A stretch of 64,000 bases of DNA. It comes from G963556115 sp963666605. Lineage in GTDB: Bacteria; Planctomycetota; SZUA-567. The stretch covers positions 62,001 to 126,000 of the forward strand of contig OZ223208.1 in the NCBI GenBank assembly GCA_965140405.1, written 5' to 3'. Both the position numbers and the translations under genes were made by a program. This document shows positions 44,234 through 54,012 of this stretch, in pieces (position 1 is the stretch's first letter; every line of letters begins with the position of its first letter). The notes below the pieces were generated by a model. It was given only the letters and a program-made list of their open reading frames with translations, ran no database searches and was not told the origin of the DNA.

Positions 44234-45598
44234 ATGAATATTAAGTCACGTAAGATTCTAGATCATTCATTTACTGGTTTCTCTATCTTTGCAGTACTCA
44301 TTATGGTACTATCGCTGATAGCACTATTAGGTCCAATTATAATTAAGGGAGCCAACGCTTACATTTTCAAGGCTACTGTAGAGCATGAAAAAGTTCTTAT
44401 GACACTTTTTGATAGAGGAAGCCCAAAAGAGCTTGCAAAAAATATAACTGAGACAGACGAGGCAAGAGACAAACTATATGCAACAATCGATTCATTCGAG
44501 CCAGAACTAAAAGAAATGCTAGAGTCAAATCCAGAGCGAGGGTATGCATTAGACGCCGATTTTGAAGAATTTAAAACAAATATCAAAAAACTTCTCGGGC
44601 CTAGAGCAAGTGACAAAGCTCCAGTAATGATGAGAGACAAATTCGGATCAACTCGCTGGGATAAATCACTAGAAATACTTGCCAATCTTACCGAAGTAAA
44701 AGATTGGGACTACTCAAGTGGTATAGGTGTCGAAGTAACAAAACCTCGTAAAGATATCTATGCAGGTACATCCCTTGAGAAGGCTTTCAATGACTATCTA
44801 ACAGAGCCATATCTACAAAAAATGATGAAACCAGGGTGGACATTCTACTACGGATTCCTTACAGATGCAAGTTACGATGCACACTTCTTTGGCGGAGTAT
44901 GGCCAGAGGTAGTTGGTACACTCTACCTTACATTTGGCTCAATGCTTCTGGCAATCCCAGCAGGCATTATTGCTGCGATTTATCTTGTAGAGTACGCTGG
45001 TGACACCAAACTAATATCTTTTATTCGCTCATGTATCGGCACACTCGCAGGTGTACCTAGTGTTGTATTTGGTCTGTTTGGACTAGCTTGTTTCTTGTCT
45101 GAAGGTTCGATATTTAGAATATCTGATTCACAATCAGTTGCCGCAGGTTGTGCGACTCTTGCACTTCTAGTACTTCCCACTATCATCCGTGCCACAGAGG
45201 AAGCTATAAGATCTGTACCTACATCTTATAGGGAAGGTTCTGTAGGTTTAGGAGCAACCAAGTGGGAGTGTATCAGTAAGATTATTATACCTTCTGCTCT
45301 GCCGGGTATTCTTACAGGTATCGTTATAAGTATGGGTAGGGCTGCTGGAGAGACAGCACCGATCATCTTTACCGCAGCTGTAAGTGTTGGTAAGTCTATC
45401 AAATTTAATGATATCTTTTCCCAACCTACACCTGCACTACCATGGAATATTTACAACCTCTGTACTGAACATCAAGAAGTAGATCAAATTAGATATGTTC
45501 AGTATGGTATGGTATTCACACTTGTAGCAATCGTACTAATACTTAATCTTAGTGCAATCTACTTACGAGCAAGAGTCAGCAAGAATTTACGAGGATAA
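44234..45598 (+). CDS. pstA: Phosphate ABC transporter permease PstA with large N-terminal insert
   Basis: 454 residues, about 160 more than E. coli PstA. After the first helix (about 15-38) a polar region of about 170 residues (40-225), probably periplasmic, precedes the normal transmembrane domain. That domain has WPEVVGTLYLTFGSMLLAIP, GVPSVVFGLFGLA, and the EAA loop LGATKWECISKIIIPSALPG. The insert has no recognised domain; it may contact PstS or the cell wall. Confidence 0.92.
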   Translation: MNIKSRKILDHSFTGFSIFAVLIMVLSLIALLGPIIIKGANAYIFKATVEHEKVLMTLFDRGSPKELAKNITETDEARDKLYATIDSFEPELKEMLESNPERGYALDADFEEFKTNIKKLLGPRASDKAPVMMRDKFGSTRWDKSLEILANLTEVKDWDYSSGIGVEVTKPRKDIYAGTSLEKAFNDYLTEPYLQKMMKPGWTFYYGFLTDASYDAHFFGGVWPEVVGTLYLTFGSMLLAIPAGIIAAIYLVEYAGDTKLISFIRSCIGTLAGVPSVVFGLFGLACFLSEGSIFRISDSQSVAAGCATLALLVLPTIIRATEEAIRSVPTSYREGSVGLGATKWECISKIIIPSALPGILTGIVISMGRAAGETAPIIFTAAVSVGKSIKFNDIFSQPTPALPWNIYNLCTEHQEVDQIRYVQYGMVFTLVAIVLILNLSAIYLRARVSKNLRG

Positions 45599-45644
45599 TA
45601 GTATCTTTTCAACTATTTAATAACTAATCATATATGGAGCCAAA

Positions 45645-46502
45645 ATGGATGCTACACTAAACCAACCAATTAACGAAACAGATAAAAATGTACCAGAATG
45701 CATGTACAAAGAGTCTCTTTCTAACAAAGCAACTGAAATAATAAGTACTAAGCCTCATATGACAGCAAAAGATTTTTCTATATTTTATGGCAAATTTGAA
45801 GCTGTTAAAAAGATCAATATTGAGATACCTGAAAAAGAAGTAACGGCTATTATTGGCCCGAGCGGATGTGGTAAAAGTACATTCCTACGTTGTATCAACA
45901 GAATGAACGACCTTATTCCAACCTGTCATACGACAGGAGAGTTAATCTTCGACAATCACAATATCTTTGACTCACAGGTCAATGTAGTAGCACTTCGTCA
46001 ACGTATCGGCATGGTATTTCAAAGACCAAACCCATTTCCAAAGAGTATCTTTGATAATATAGCCTATGGACCTCGCCTCCAAGGCATAAAGTCAAAATCA
46101 CGACTTTCAGATATTGTAGAAGACAGTCTAAAAAGTGCAGCTATTTGGGACGAAGTGAAAGATAGGCTAAACCAGAATGCACTTGGTCTTTCAGGTGGGC
46201 AACAACAGAGGATATGTCTAGCTAGAGCCCTAGCTGTTAAGCCAGAGATACTCTTAATGGACGAGCCTACCTCTGCACTCGACCCAAAGGCTACAGCAAG
46301 AATTGAAGATCTCATAGATGAACTACGAGGAGACTACACTATTATCATCGTTACTCACAATATGCAACAAGCATCACGAGTTTCAGACAAGACAGCATTC
46401 TTCTATGAAGGAAATCTTATAGAGTTTGATCGCACTGAAAATATCTTTACAAATCCAGCAGAAAAGCAGACTGAAGACTATATTACTGGTCGTTTTGGAT
46501 AA
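45645..46502 (+). CDS. pstB: Phosphate ABC transporter ATP-binding protein PstB
   Basis: 285 residues. Walker A is GPSGCGKST (about residue 75), the ABC signature LSGGQQQRICLAR and Walker B ILLMDEPTSALD, with the PstB-specific FCINRMND-like LRCINRMNDLIP. The N-terminal 40 residues are a polar extension. It lies 46 bases after pstA and powers phosphate uptake. Confidence 0.97.
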   Translation: MDATLNQPINETDKNVPECMYKESLSNKATEIISTKPHMTAKDFSIFYGKFEAVKKINIEIPEKEVTAIIGPSGCGKSTFLRCINRMNDLIPTCHTTGELIFDNHNIFDSQVNVVALRQRIGMVFQRPNPFPKSIFDNIAYGPRLQGIKSKSRLSDIVEDSLKSAAIWDEVKDRLNQNALGLSGGQQQRICLARALAVKPEILLMDEPTSALDPKATARIEDLIDELRGDYTIIIVTHNMQQASRVSDKTAFFYEGNLIEFDRTENIFTNPAEKQTEDYITGRFG

Positions 46503-46542
46503 TACCAGACACCACTTTCAAATACATTATAAGGATAACAAA

Positions 46543-47214
46543 ATGAGTATTCACTTAATCAAAGAGATAGATAAACTCAGAAAACTTGCACTCCGTCTTG
46601 CAGGCATTGTAGAAGAAAATCTATTAAAGTCTGTCTCACTTTTAGAGCATAAAAACACCGAACGCTTATATGAGTTAAAACAGGCAGATGAAAGTATAGA
46701 TGCCCTAGAAGTTGAAGTCGAAGAAGAGTGCTTGAAGGTACTAGCACTACACCAACCAGTTGCAGCAGATTTAAGATATATTATATGTATTCTAAAGATG
46801 AACAATGATCTAGAACGCATTGGCGACCTTGCCGTAAATATTGGTAAGAAGGCAAATCGTCTTAGTGCATTATCTGATAATATATTTTCACGTGCTCTCC
46901 ATGAAATGGGTACGCAAGCGACTGAAATGGTTCATGACGCCCTCAATACCCTTATCAATTCAGATATTGACCTTGCCAGAGAGGTCTGTGTACGCGATGA
47001 CAGTCTTGATGATATCAAGACCTCATTGAATGAAAAGCTTATCGAGGCAATAAAGCTCAACCCTGAGAACACCAATGACTATATTGCTGCTTTTGGCATA
47101 GTTCGTAATATCGAACGAGTTGGCGACCTTGCAACTAATATTTGTGAAGATGTGATTTATTCTTTAACAGGTGAAATCATCCGCCATAATTATCACACCA
47201 GTCTTGACAACTAA
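46543..47214 (+). CDS. phoU: Phosphate-transport regulator PhoU
   Basis: 223 residues from the ATG at 46543 (AAGGA upstream). It has two PhoU helical repeats, each with an E/DxxxD-type motif: MNNDLERIGDLAVNI and IVRNIERVGDLATNI. PhoU signals phosphate status between the Pst transporter and the PhoR-PhoB system and restrains uptake. It closes the pst operon and is followed by a strong terminator. phoR and phoB are not here. Confidence 0.96.
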   Translation: MSIHLIKEIDKLRKLALRLAGIVEENLLKSVSLLEHKNTERLYELKQADESIDALEVEVEEECLKVLALHQPVAADLRYIICILKMNNDLERIGDLAVNIGKKANRLSALSDNIFSRALHEMGTQATEMVHDALNTLINSDIDLAREVCVRDDSLDDIKTSLNEKLIEAIKLNPENTNDYIAAFGIVRNIERVGDLATNICEDVIYSLTGEIIRHNYHTSLDN

Positions 47215-47242
47215 TGCTTATCGCACTACATCATTATACTAA

Positions 47243-47281
47243 AATCATAAGAGGCAGAGCTTTGCTCTGCCTCTTATGATT
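47243..47281. terminator. Bidirectional terminator of phoU and mutM
   Basis: Perfect 18-base arms (AATCATAAGAGGCAGAGC) with a TTT loop. The right arm includes the last codons and stop of mutM (minus strand), a compact shared design. Confidence 0.85.
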
Positions 47282-48107
47282 GACATTCTGGACAATAAAA
47301 AGTCGACCTACCAGCCTGAGTAATCTTTATGATACTTCCTTTGCACCCACGCCGTTTGCACTTCTCTCCTGCCTGACCATAAGCCTTCAGATTCAAGGCA
47401 AATTCACCCTCGCTACCATCAGGTCTCTTAAAATCACTAATTGTTGTCCCGCCAGATTCAAGAGATTTGAGGAGTACTTTTTTTATCTCTTTCACAAGCA
47501 CTTGACACTCTTTGATGGTCAGCGAATTTGCAGGTCGTAGTGGCGAAATTTTAGCCCCGAAGAGAGACTCACTCGCATAGATATTCCCAACCCCTACTAC
47601 CAATTCTTGTTTGAGAATTGCTACCTTGACTGGGGAAGATGTTTTTAAAAGTACATTATGCAAGTAGCCGGAAGTAAAGCTACTTGAGAGAGGTTCTGGC
47701 GCATACGCATCAAACTTATCAGGGAACTCTTTTGTGCTATCGACCTCAACAAGCTTGAGCTCTCCGAATTTACGAATGTCATTATAAATCAGGCTCTCAC
47801 CTTTATCAAGTTCTATCACCACCCGGTCATGCTTCTGAAGTTCCTTTGCAGTCGGCTCAATACGATAAGACCCCGTCATACCAAGATGTGATAAGAGGTG
47901 TTTAGAATTTGAAAAAGAGAACAGCAGATACTTTGCTCGTCGCTTAAGAGATATAATCTGTGCATTTTTCAAAGCTTTATTTAATATATTCTGATCTAAA
48001 GGAGAACGAAGGGTATCTGTCTTGGTTTCAATCTTCTTGATTACCCGACCAATCAACATAGGCTCAAGCGCTCTTCTGATAGTCTCTACTTCAGGTAGTT
48101 CAGGCAT
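47274..48107 (-). CDS. mutM: Formamidopyrimidine-DNA glycosylase
   Basis: 277 residues, normal Fpg length. PELPEVETIRRAL places the catalytic Pro2 and Glu3 at the N-terminus; VVGVGNIYASESLF is the helix-two-turn-helix, and the C-terminal zinc finger is CKRRGCKGS...FYCPEC. It excises oxidised purines such as 8-oxoguanine. It follows smc by 55 bases on the minus strand. Confidence 0.97.
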   Translation of the reverse strand: MPELPEVETIRRALEPMLIGRVIKKIETKTDTLRSPLDQNILNKALKNAQIISLKRRAKYLLFSFSNSKHLLSHLGMTGSYRIEPTAKELQKHDRVVIELDKGESLIYNDIRKFGELKLVEVDSTKEFPDKFDAYAPEPLSSSFTSGYLHNVLLKTSSPVKVAILKQELVVGVGNIYASESLFGAKISPLRPANSLTIKECQVLVKEIKKVLLKSLESGGTTISDFKRPDGSEGEFALNLKAYGQAGEKCKRRGCKGSIIKITQAGRSTFYCPECQS

Positions 48108-48162
48108 TCACCCCTCCAAAAATTAAATCATACTAATTGCATACTAATAACCTATCAGTTAA

Positions 48163-51100
48163 CTATGCAAGTTGCATCTCTTGAGCAAACTCTTCTTGAC
48201 TTACTTCTTCATCTCCAATCAGCCTCTGCGAAGCATCGCGGAAGCGTAGACTGTACTTGGTACTCACACCTAGTTGTTGTTGGGTCACACCATAGATCGT
48301 ATCAGCCTTACTCATAGTTCTCTTTGAATGCGAGATAAGAATGAACTGAGTATCGTCAGTAAACTTACGGACAGCGTTCATAAACCTATCAATGTTAGAT
48401 TCATCAAGAGGACCGTCGACTTCATCCAAGATACAGAATGGACTTGGCTTACTTCTAAAGATAGCAAAGAGCAGACCAACAGCACATAGAGCTTTCTCAC
48501 CACCAGATAGTAGCGATATACTCTTTGGCTCTTTTCCTGGAGGGCGCGCAATAATGTCTATTCCAGCGTCAAGCTTGTCCTGCCCGTCAACAACCTCTTC
48601 AAGTATCAGGTCAGCCTGCCCGCCACCAAACAAGTACTGGAACATCTCTTTGAAATTTTCACGTACCGCTTGGAAGGTATCCTCAAACCTCTTATAACAC
48701 TCATTATTGAGCATTTCAATAGTCTCTTTCAAGTTATTTGCTGCGTCATCAATATCAGCCTGCTCTGATTTGAGGAATTCTGCTCTGGCTTCAAGCTCAG
48801 CCAACTCCTCAATCGCACACATATTTACTGGTCCTATCTTCTCAATACTTCTTACGAGATTATCGATATACTCATTCATTTGATTATTTGTCAACAGGTC
48901 GAATGGTGTCCCGTCCTCAGTCCTGAGTTTCTTAGCCTCAAGCTCTTCATCAATTATTTCTTCTCCAGTAACTGCTGAAATTTTTGGTGTAGTCTCTTCA
49001 ACAAATACCTTTACCATCTCATCAAGATTCTCGATTTGCAACTCACGCCTAGCCTTATCGGTGATATTCTCCATACGCAGTGATATCTCATTCTCACGTA
49101 TCTTGAACTCATTAAGAGCCTGTGTAGCCTCACTCACACGCTTCTGACTAGCCCTCTCTGCACTACGAAGACTCTCAATTTCAGCCCTCGTCTCACTCAA
49201 TTTTTCCCTATCAGCAACATCACTACGCTTTGAATTATCACGTTTATATAATAACTCCTCTTCAATCTTCTTGAGCTCATCTATGGTTACAAGCAATTCT
49301 TCCTGCGAACGTGAAGAGTTACTAACGATGCTCCTGCACCTTTCCAGCTCATTCACACGCTCTTCACGAACTTCCTCAGAGGTTCTAATCAGTCTCACCA
49401 ACTCTTCAGCCTTTGAGTGGAGCATAGCACGCTCCTCACGAGTCTGAGCTAGACTTTCGCCTGCCTCATCCATCTCACGCCTTGTCTGGTGCTGCTTCTG
49501 AATAGCTTCCGCAAGCTTCTCGCCGACTTCTACCTCTTGGAGTTTGAGTTCTGCTTCCTGAGAGCTAAAGTCTTCGAGCTCTACTACGATACCTGCAAGC
49601 TCGCTTTCAAGCCTATCTTTATCAGCTTCAAAACTAGCAAAGTCACTCTGGAGCCTTCTGTATTCACTCTCCCTAACAGAGAGTTCACGTTCAAGTTCTT
49701 GACCAGATTTGAGCAACACTCCCAGTTCTTCAGAGAGCCTACCACACTCAACACCGAGTAGATTGAGCTTTACAGTAGACTCCTCACGTTTCTGAGACAT
49801 ACCTGTTATTCTAGCTCTAATCTCTTCAATCTCAGTAACGAGGGCATCTTTCTCAGCTTTTCTAGCGATTAGCCCACCACGTTTCTGTTTACCGTCACCA
49901 CCCGTCATCGCACCATGCGGATTTATTACTTCACCAGCAAGGGTTACAATCCTAACCCCTCTAGCTTTACCCCTAGAAAGTTCTCGAGCAAAATGCAGAT
50001 TTTCTGCAATCAGAACACCGTTGAGTAGGTACTCCATAGCTGGCTGATAAATGTCATTAAAGTCAACTAGTTCGAATGCTTCTCCAACTACACCTCTCTC
50101 ACGTAGTAGCCCTTCTTGTAGAGGTGAGCGGGATCTAATCCTATCAAGCGGAAGGAATGTCGCACGTCCTGCACGGTTTGTCTTTAGATACTCGATACAG
50201 TCCTGCGCACCCTTAGCCGTACGTACAATAATATCCTGAACCTGTCCACCAAGCACAGTCTCTATAGCTGTAGCATACTGCGGGTCTACAGTAATAAGAT
50301 CGGCAACCATACCCTCGATCTCACGACACTCAACACGTCCCTGCTGTTGAGCTTTTAGAGCAGCCCTCACACCACCAAATGCTCCATCAAACTCATTCTC
50401 AAGATCTTGAAGAGTATTGCGGCGACTCTCTTTTGCTGATAATTGAGCAGTCATGCTTGCTTCTTCACGCTCACTATTCTTGACAAAATCTATAAGTTCA
50501 CGCTCTTGACTCTTCTTGGACTCTATCTCACCACTAAGCTTTGCAGAGGTCTCACCTATTACCTCCAATTCACTCCTGAGCCTATTGACATCGCCCTCCA
50601 TCGCCACCTTCTCACCAGAGCTAGTACTCTCTTTATCGAGCAAGTTCTGCAGGCGCTCACGAAGTCCTTCACTCCTACTCTGCGCTCTCACCTCTTGAGA
50701 ACGAATTTCGTTCTGTTTATCGGTTATAGTAAGAATATTTTTTCTAAGTGTAGTGATCAGCGCTTCTAACTCTTCATACCTGCTCTGGAGCTGAACCTTA
50801 CTCTGATCTTGATTGCTGAAAGCCGAGTTGAATTCTTCAAGTCTCTTTCTAACATCTATTAATTCACTCTCCATCTCAGTCTTTTCATTACCTGTACTTT
50901 CAAGCACAGACTCAAGATGAGCAACCCTTCCCTCAGCACTCTTCGCTTCATTTATAATGCTCTCTCTACGCTGAGTACTCTTAGCAAGCTCGACTTGGAT
51001 CTCTCCAAGCTCTTCCTGAACCTCTCTAAATCCTCTTTCGCTCTCTTCTACCTTCTTGTTTAAGATTAACTCCTCACCGGTAAGGCGAGTAATTTCATTG

Positions 51101-51897
51101 GTAGTCTCCGCTTCAAGAGCAGTCTCTCTTGTAAAGAGTTCTTCAATCTCTGCCTTCTGCGAATTTAGAATACCGAGCTTATCTAACTCTTCTTTGAAGG
51201 TACGGGTATAGTACAGCTTCTTGACATCCTGAAGCTCATTTGTAAGCTTCTGCCAACGTCTTGCGCTAGATGCTTGGCGAGAGACTTTACGAACATTCTT
51301 CTCAATCTCTTCTACAATATCATTTACTCTGAATAAGTACTGATTTGTTCTATCAAGCCTAGCTAGAGACTCTTTACGGCGTAGCTTGTACTTACTTATA
51401 CCAGCAGCTTCTTCAATTACCAGACGCCTCTCAGCTGGCTTTGCCTGGAGAAGAGCCTCGACCTTACCCTGTTCTATAAATGAATATGCCGACATACCTA
51501 CACCTGTATCGAGGAATAGTTCTCGGATATCTCGCTTACGACACGGCTGTTTATTTATCTGATACTCGCTCTCACCAGAGCGGAATAGCTTTCTAGTAAT
51601 ACTCACCTCATTATAGTCGATAGGCAGAGCACCATCATCATTGTTAAAGTACAAAGTTACTTCTGCAAGGCCTAGCTGTCTCCTGCCTTCACTACCAGCA
51701 AAGATTACATCCTGCATCTGAGCACCACGCAGGTTCTTTGCGCTAGACTCACCGAGTACCCATTTAATAGCGTCTACAACATTTGATTTTCCGCACCCAT
51801 TTGGCCCAAGAATAGCAGTAATCCCCTGATCAAGATCGAAGACTGTCTTATCAGCAAATGATTTAAATCCAGCAAGTTCAACACGACTAAGAAACAT
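48163..51897 (-). CDS. smc: Chromosome segregation protein SMC
   Basis: 1244 residues, a complete SMC. The N-terminal head has Walker A GPNGCGKSN (residues 32-40) and QGKVEALL. Two long coiled coils flank the hinge at about 505-665. The C-terminal head has the ABC signature LSGGEKALCAVGLLFAIF and Walker B CILDEVDGPLDE. SMC with ScpAB condenses and separates chromosomes; scpA and scpB are not in the window. Smc-mutM lie on the same strand, 55 bases apart. Confidence 0.97.
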   Translation of the reverse strand: MFLSRVELAGFKSFADKTVFDLDQGITAILGPNGCGKSNVVDAIKWVLGESSAKNLRGAQMQDVIFAGSEGRRQLGLAEVTLYFNNDDGALPIDYNEVSITRKLFRSGESEYQINKQPCRKRDIRELFLDTGVGMSAYSFIEQGKVEALLQAKPAERRLVIEEAAGISKYKLRRKESLARLDRTNQYLFRVNDIVEEIEKNVRKVSRQASSARRWQKLTNELQDVKKLYYTRTFKEELDKLGILNSQKAEIEELFTRETALEAETTNEITRLTGEELILNKKVEESERGFREVQEELGEIQVELAKSTQRRESIINEAKSAEGRVAHLESVLESTGNEKTEMESELIDVRKRLEEFNSAFSNQDQSKVQLQSRYEELEALITTLRKNILTITDKQNEIRSQEVRAQSRSEGLRERLQNLLDKESTSSGEKVAMEGDVNRLRSELEVIGETSAKLSGEIESKKSQERELIDFVKNSEREEASMTAQLSAKESRRNTLQDLENEFDGAFGGVRAALKAQQQGRVECREIEGMVADLITVDPQYATAIETVLGGQVQDIIVRTAKGAQDCIEYLKTNRAGRATFLPLDRIRSRSPLQEGLLRERGVVGEAFELVDFNDIYQPAMEYLLNGVLIAENLHFARELSRGKARGVRIVTLAGEVINPHGAMTGGDGKQKRGGLIARKAEKDALVTEIEEIRARITGMSQKREESTVKLNLLGVECGRLSEELGVLLKSGQELERELSVRESEYRRLQSDFASFEADKDRLESELAGIVVELEDFSSQEAELKLQEVEVGEKLAEAIQKQHQTRREMDEAGESLAQTREERAMLHSKAEELVRLIRTSEEVREERVNELERCRSIVSNSSRSQEELLVTIDELKKIEEELLYKRDNSKRSDVADREKLSETRAEIESLRSAERASQKRVSEATQALNEFKIRENEISLRMENITDKARRELQIENLDEMVKVFVEETTPKISAVTGEEIIDEELEAKKLRTEDGTPFDLLTNNQMNEYIDNLVRSIEKIGPVNMCAIEELAELEARAEFLKSEQADIDDAANNLKETIEMLNNECYKRFEDTFQAVRENFKEMFQYLFGGGQADLILEEVVDGQDKLDAGIDIIARPPGKEPKSISLLSGGEKALCAVGLLFAIFRSKPSPFCILDEVDGPLDESNIDRFMNAVRKFTDDTQFILISHSKRTMSKADTIYGVTQQQLGVSTKYSLRFRDASQRLIGDEEVSQEEFAQEMQLA

Positions 51898-51988
51898 TGT
51901 ATTACCCCACTAACCCATAAATTCAGAAAACCAAGAAAATCAAATATATGATCTTCCACATCTCTCAACACTCCAAATCACAATATTT

Positions 51989-52987
51989 TCAGACTAAAAC
52001 ATCTGTCTCTGCACCACATTTACTACATACATTCTGAACGATATCTATTCCTATTACACCAACCTGATACCCACTACGAACAACCAATTCATTCTTACAC
52101 ACAGGGCAATAGGTATTACTATACTCACTCCCAAGCGACATGTTTCCACAATATACATACTCCAAAAACACTCTAAAGATTGATCTCGCTTTCAAGAGAT
52201 CTTCCTCTGTAGTATCCCTTGCTTGGAGTTTGTACCTAGGAAAGTACGCAGAGAGGTGTGTTACTGTATTTCTGCCACAATTTTCTGCAATCCACTCAGC
52301 TAGACAAGCAAGTTCATCTGCGTCATCATTCTCATTCGGAATCAACAACGTAGTTGTCTCAAGGTGTACTCCCGCCTCTACTATCGCCTTTGCACTATCA
52401 AGAACAGGCCTTATATCACCTCCACAAAGCCCATTATAAAAAGCGTTATCACCTGCCTTGATATCAAGATTCACTCCATCAATAAAGGGGAGTAAATCAG
52501 CAAGCGGCTCAGGGTTGATAAAACCATTAGTCACGATTACATTCTTTAGTCCAGCATCTTGAAACACTTTAGCAGTATCTAGAACAAATTCAATATTGAT
52601 AAGTGGTTCATTATAGGTATAAGCAATCCCTATAGAGTCATTCTCAATTGCAATTTGCACAAGATCTTCAGGTGTATAGTATTTTGTAACAATTTCGTTC
52701 TGAGATATTTCATGATTCTGGCAAAACAAACAGGAGAAGTTACATCCATAACTACCTATAGACAGAATATCACAGCCTGGATAGAAGTGATAGAGTGGCT
52801 TCTTCTCAATCGGGTCAATTGCCAGCGAACCCAACTCACCATAAGTCCTCGCGTATAAAATTCCTCCCTGGTTTACCCTTGCCTTACATATTCCCACATG
52901 CCCATCTTTAATATAGCATCTATGTGGACATAGCTGACATTGGACACTACCACCAGAGTACTCAGTGAAATATTTTGCCATCTTCAT
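51989..52987 (-). CDS. AmmeMemoRadiSam-type radical SAM enzyme
   Basis: 332 residues. CPHRCYIKDGHVGICKAR at residues 19-36 is an N-terminal Cys cluster, and SYGCNFSCLFCQNHEIS contains the radical SAM CX3CX2C. The C-terminal 50 residues carry an additional zinc-ribbon-like CPVC...CSKC pair. AmrS usually acts with AmmECR1 and Memo homologs, none of which are here. It is related to pyruvate-formate-lyase activases. It is the only gene in the window ending in TGA. It is 45 bases from nrdG, so a shared transcript is possible. Confidence 0.85.
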   Translation of the reverse strand: MKMAKYFTEYSGGSVQCQLCPHRCYIKDGHVGICKARVNQGGILYARTYGELGSLAIDPIEKKPLYHFYPGCDILSIGSYGCNFSCLFCQNHEISQNEIVTKYYTPEDLVQIAIENDSIGIAYTYNEPLINIEFVLDTAKVFQDAGLKNVIVTNGFINPEPLADLLPFIDGVNLDIKAGDNAFYNGLCGGDIRPVLDSAKAIVEAGVHLETTTLLIPNENDDADELACLAEWIAENCGRNTVTHLSAYFPRYKLQARDTTEEDLLKARSIFRVFLEYVYCGNMSLGSEYSNTYCPVCKNELVVRSGYQVGVIGIDIVQNVCSKCGAETDVLV

Positions 52988-53032
52988 AAAGCAAATACCT
53001 ACAAATAAATAGAACCGCTAAATAAAGGCTTA

Positions 53033-53761
53033 CTACTTTCCACGTCGCATTAAAATCTTACTATGTTTGCTCTTTGCTATCTGTTCTATTTCATCAAGTT
53101 CTATCTGCGTAAATCTTTTGCGCCCTGCAAGCTCTGGATCTATCATCTTTATATCATTCTCATACTGCTGGAGCACCCAGAGTCCTTCAGGACATTCCAA
53201 CTCTTCTCCCATCCTACCAATAATATCTTTATTAATATATTGCGGACAGAGTGTAGTATGAAATTCTCTCTCTATATTTACCGCCTCACGAGCAAGTTCA
53301 TAACTTCTCAACACTCTCTTTAATCCACTAGCTTCTTCTGATACTCTTGTCAAATTTAGAAGGCTCTCACTATCAAGTGGCACCTTATAATCAAAACAAA
53401 CACAGTCAAGTAAATCTTCCTCAAGAAGAGTCTCAATAACGTCAGGGTTTGTCCCGTTACTTTCAAGCTTTACCCCAACACCAATATCCTTTAAATCCCT
53501 TATAAAATCTATTAGCCCTGGCTGCAGAGTAGGCTCCCCTCCAGAGATAGCGATATCATCTACCCAACCCTTATTACTCTTAAGACTAGCCATGACTTGC
53601 TCCACTGGTATCTGAGGAAACTCATTAGGAGTAAGAACCATCCCAACTCCATGGCAGTATGGACATCTCCAGTTACACCCCGCAGTGAATACTACCGCCG
53701 CTACTCGACCTTCCCATTCATTGAAGCTATTCTTTATAAAGCCTCTGATATCAATGCTCAT
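53033..53761 (-). CDS. nrdG: Anaerobic ribonucleoside-triphosphate reductase activating protein
   Basis: 242 residues from the ATG at 53761, with GGGGA 9 bases upstream; a longer frame starts without one. The radical SAM cluster motif is AGCNWRCPYCHG (CX3CX2C, residues 28-35), followed by AISGGEPTLQPG for SAM binding. It makes the glycyl radical on NrdD using SAM and an iron-sulfur cluster. It is downstream of nrdD on the same strand but separated by a terminator, so it has its own or shared readthrough expression. Confidence 0.92.
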   Translation of the reverse strand: MSIDIRGFIKNSFNEWEGRVAAVVFTAGCNWRCPYCHGVGMVLTPNEFPQIPVEQVMASLKSNKGWVDDIAISGGEPTLQPGLIDFIRDLKDIGVGVKLESNGTNPDVIETLLEEDLLDCVCFDYKVPLDSESLLNLTRVSEEASGLKRVLRSYELAREAVNIEREFHTTLCPQYINKDIIGRMGEELECPEGLWVLQQYENDIKMIDPELAGRKRFTQIELDEIEQIAKSKHSKILMRRGK

Positions 53762-53860
53762 TACAACGAATCCCCAAAAAACACCTCTACAAAAAAATAA
53801 CCAATGCATCCCTACAAAGCAAAAATTTGGTCAAATTCATATTACACACTACGGATATAA

Positions 53861-53895
53861 TTTTTTGGCTTACCCTTATTATAGGTAAGCCAAAA
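53861..53895 (-). terminator. Terminator after nrdD
   Basis: Perfect 13-base arms TTTTTGGCTTACC with a 9-base loop, about 117 bases past the nrdD stop, before nrdG. Confidence 0.85.
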
Positions 53896-54012
53896 ATATT
53901 TACAGATACTCTTCAAACGTTTTTAAGTCGACTGAAGACTACAAAGTAGAGTACTCTTCCCCCACGACTTTCCCATTTACCGCAATGCTTGAAAGTAGTA
54001 CCTGCAAGAACA

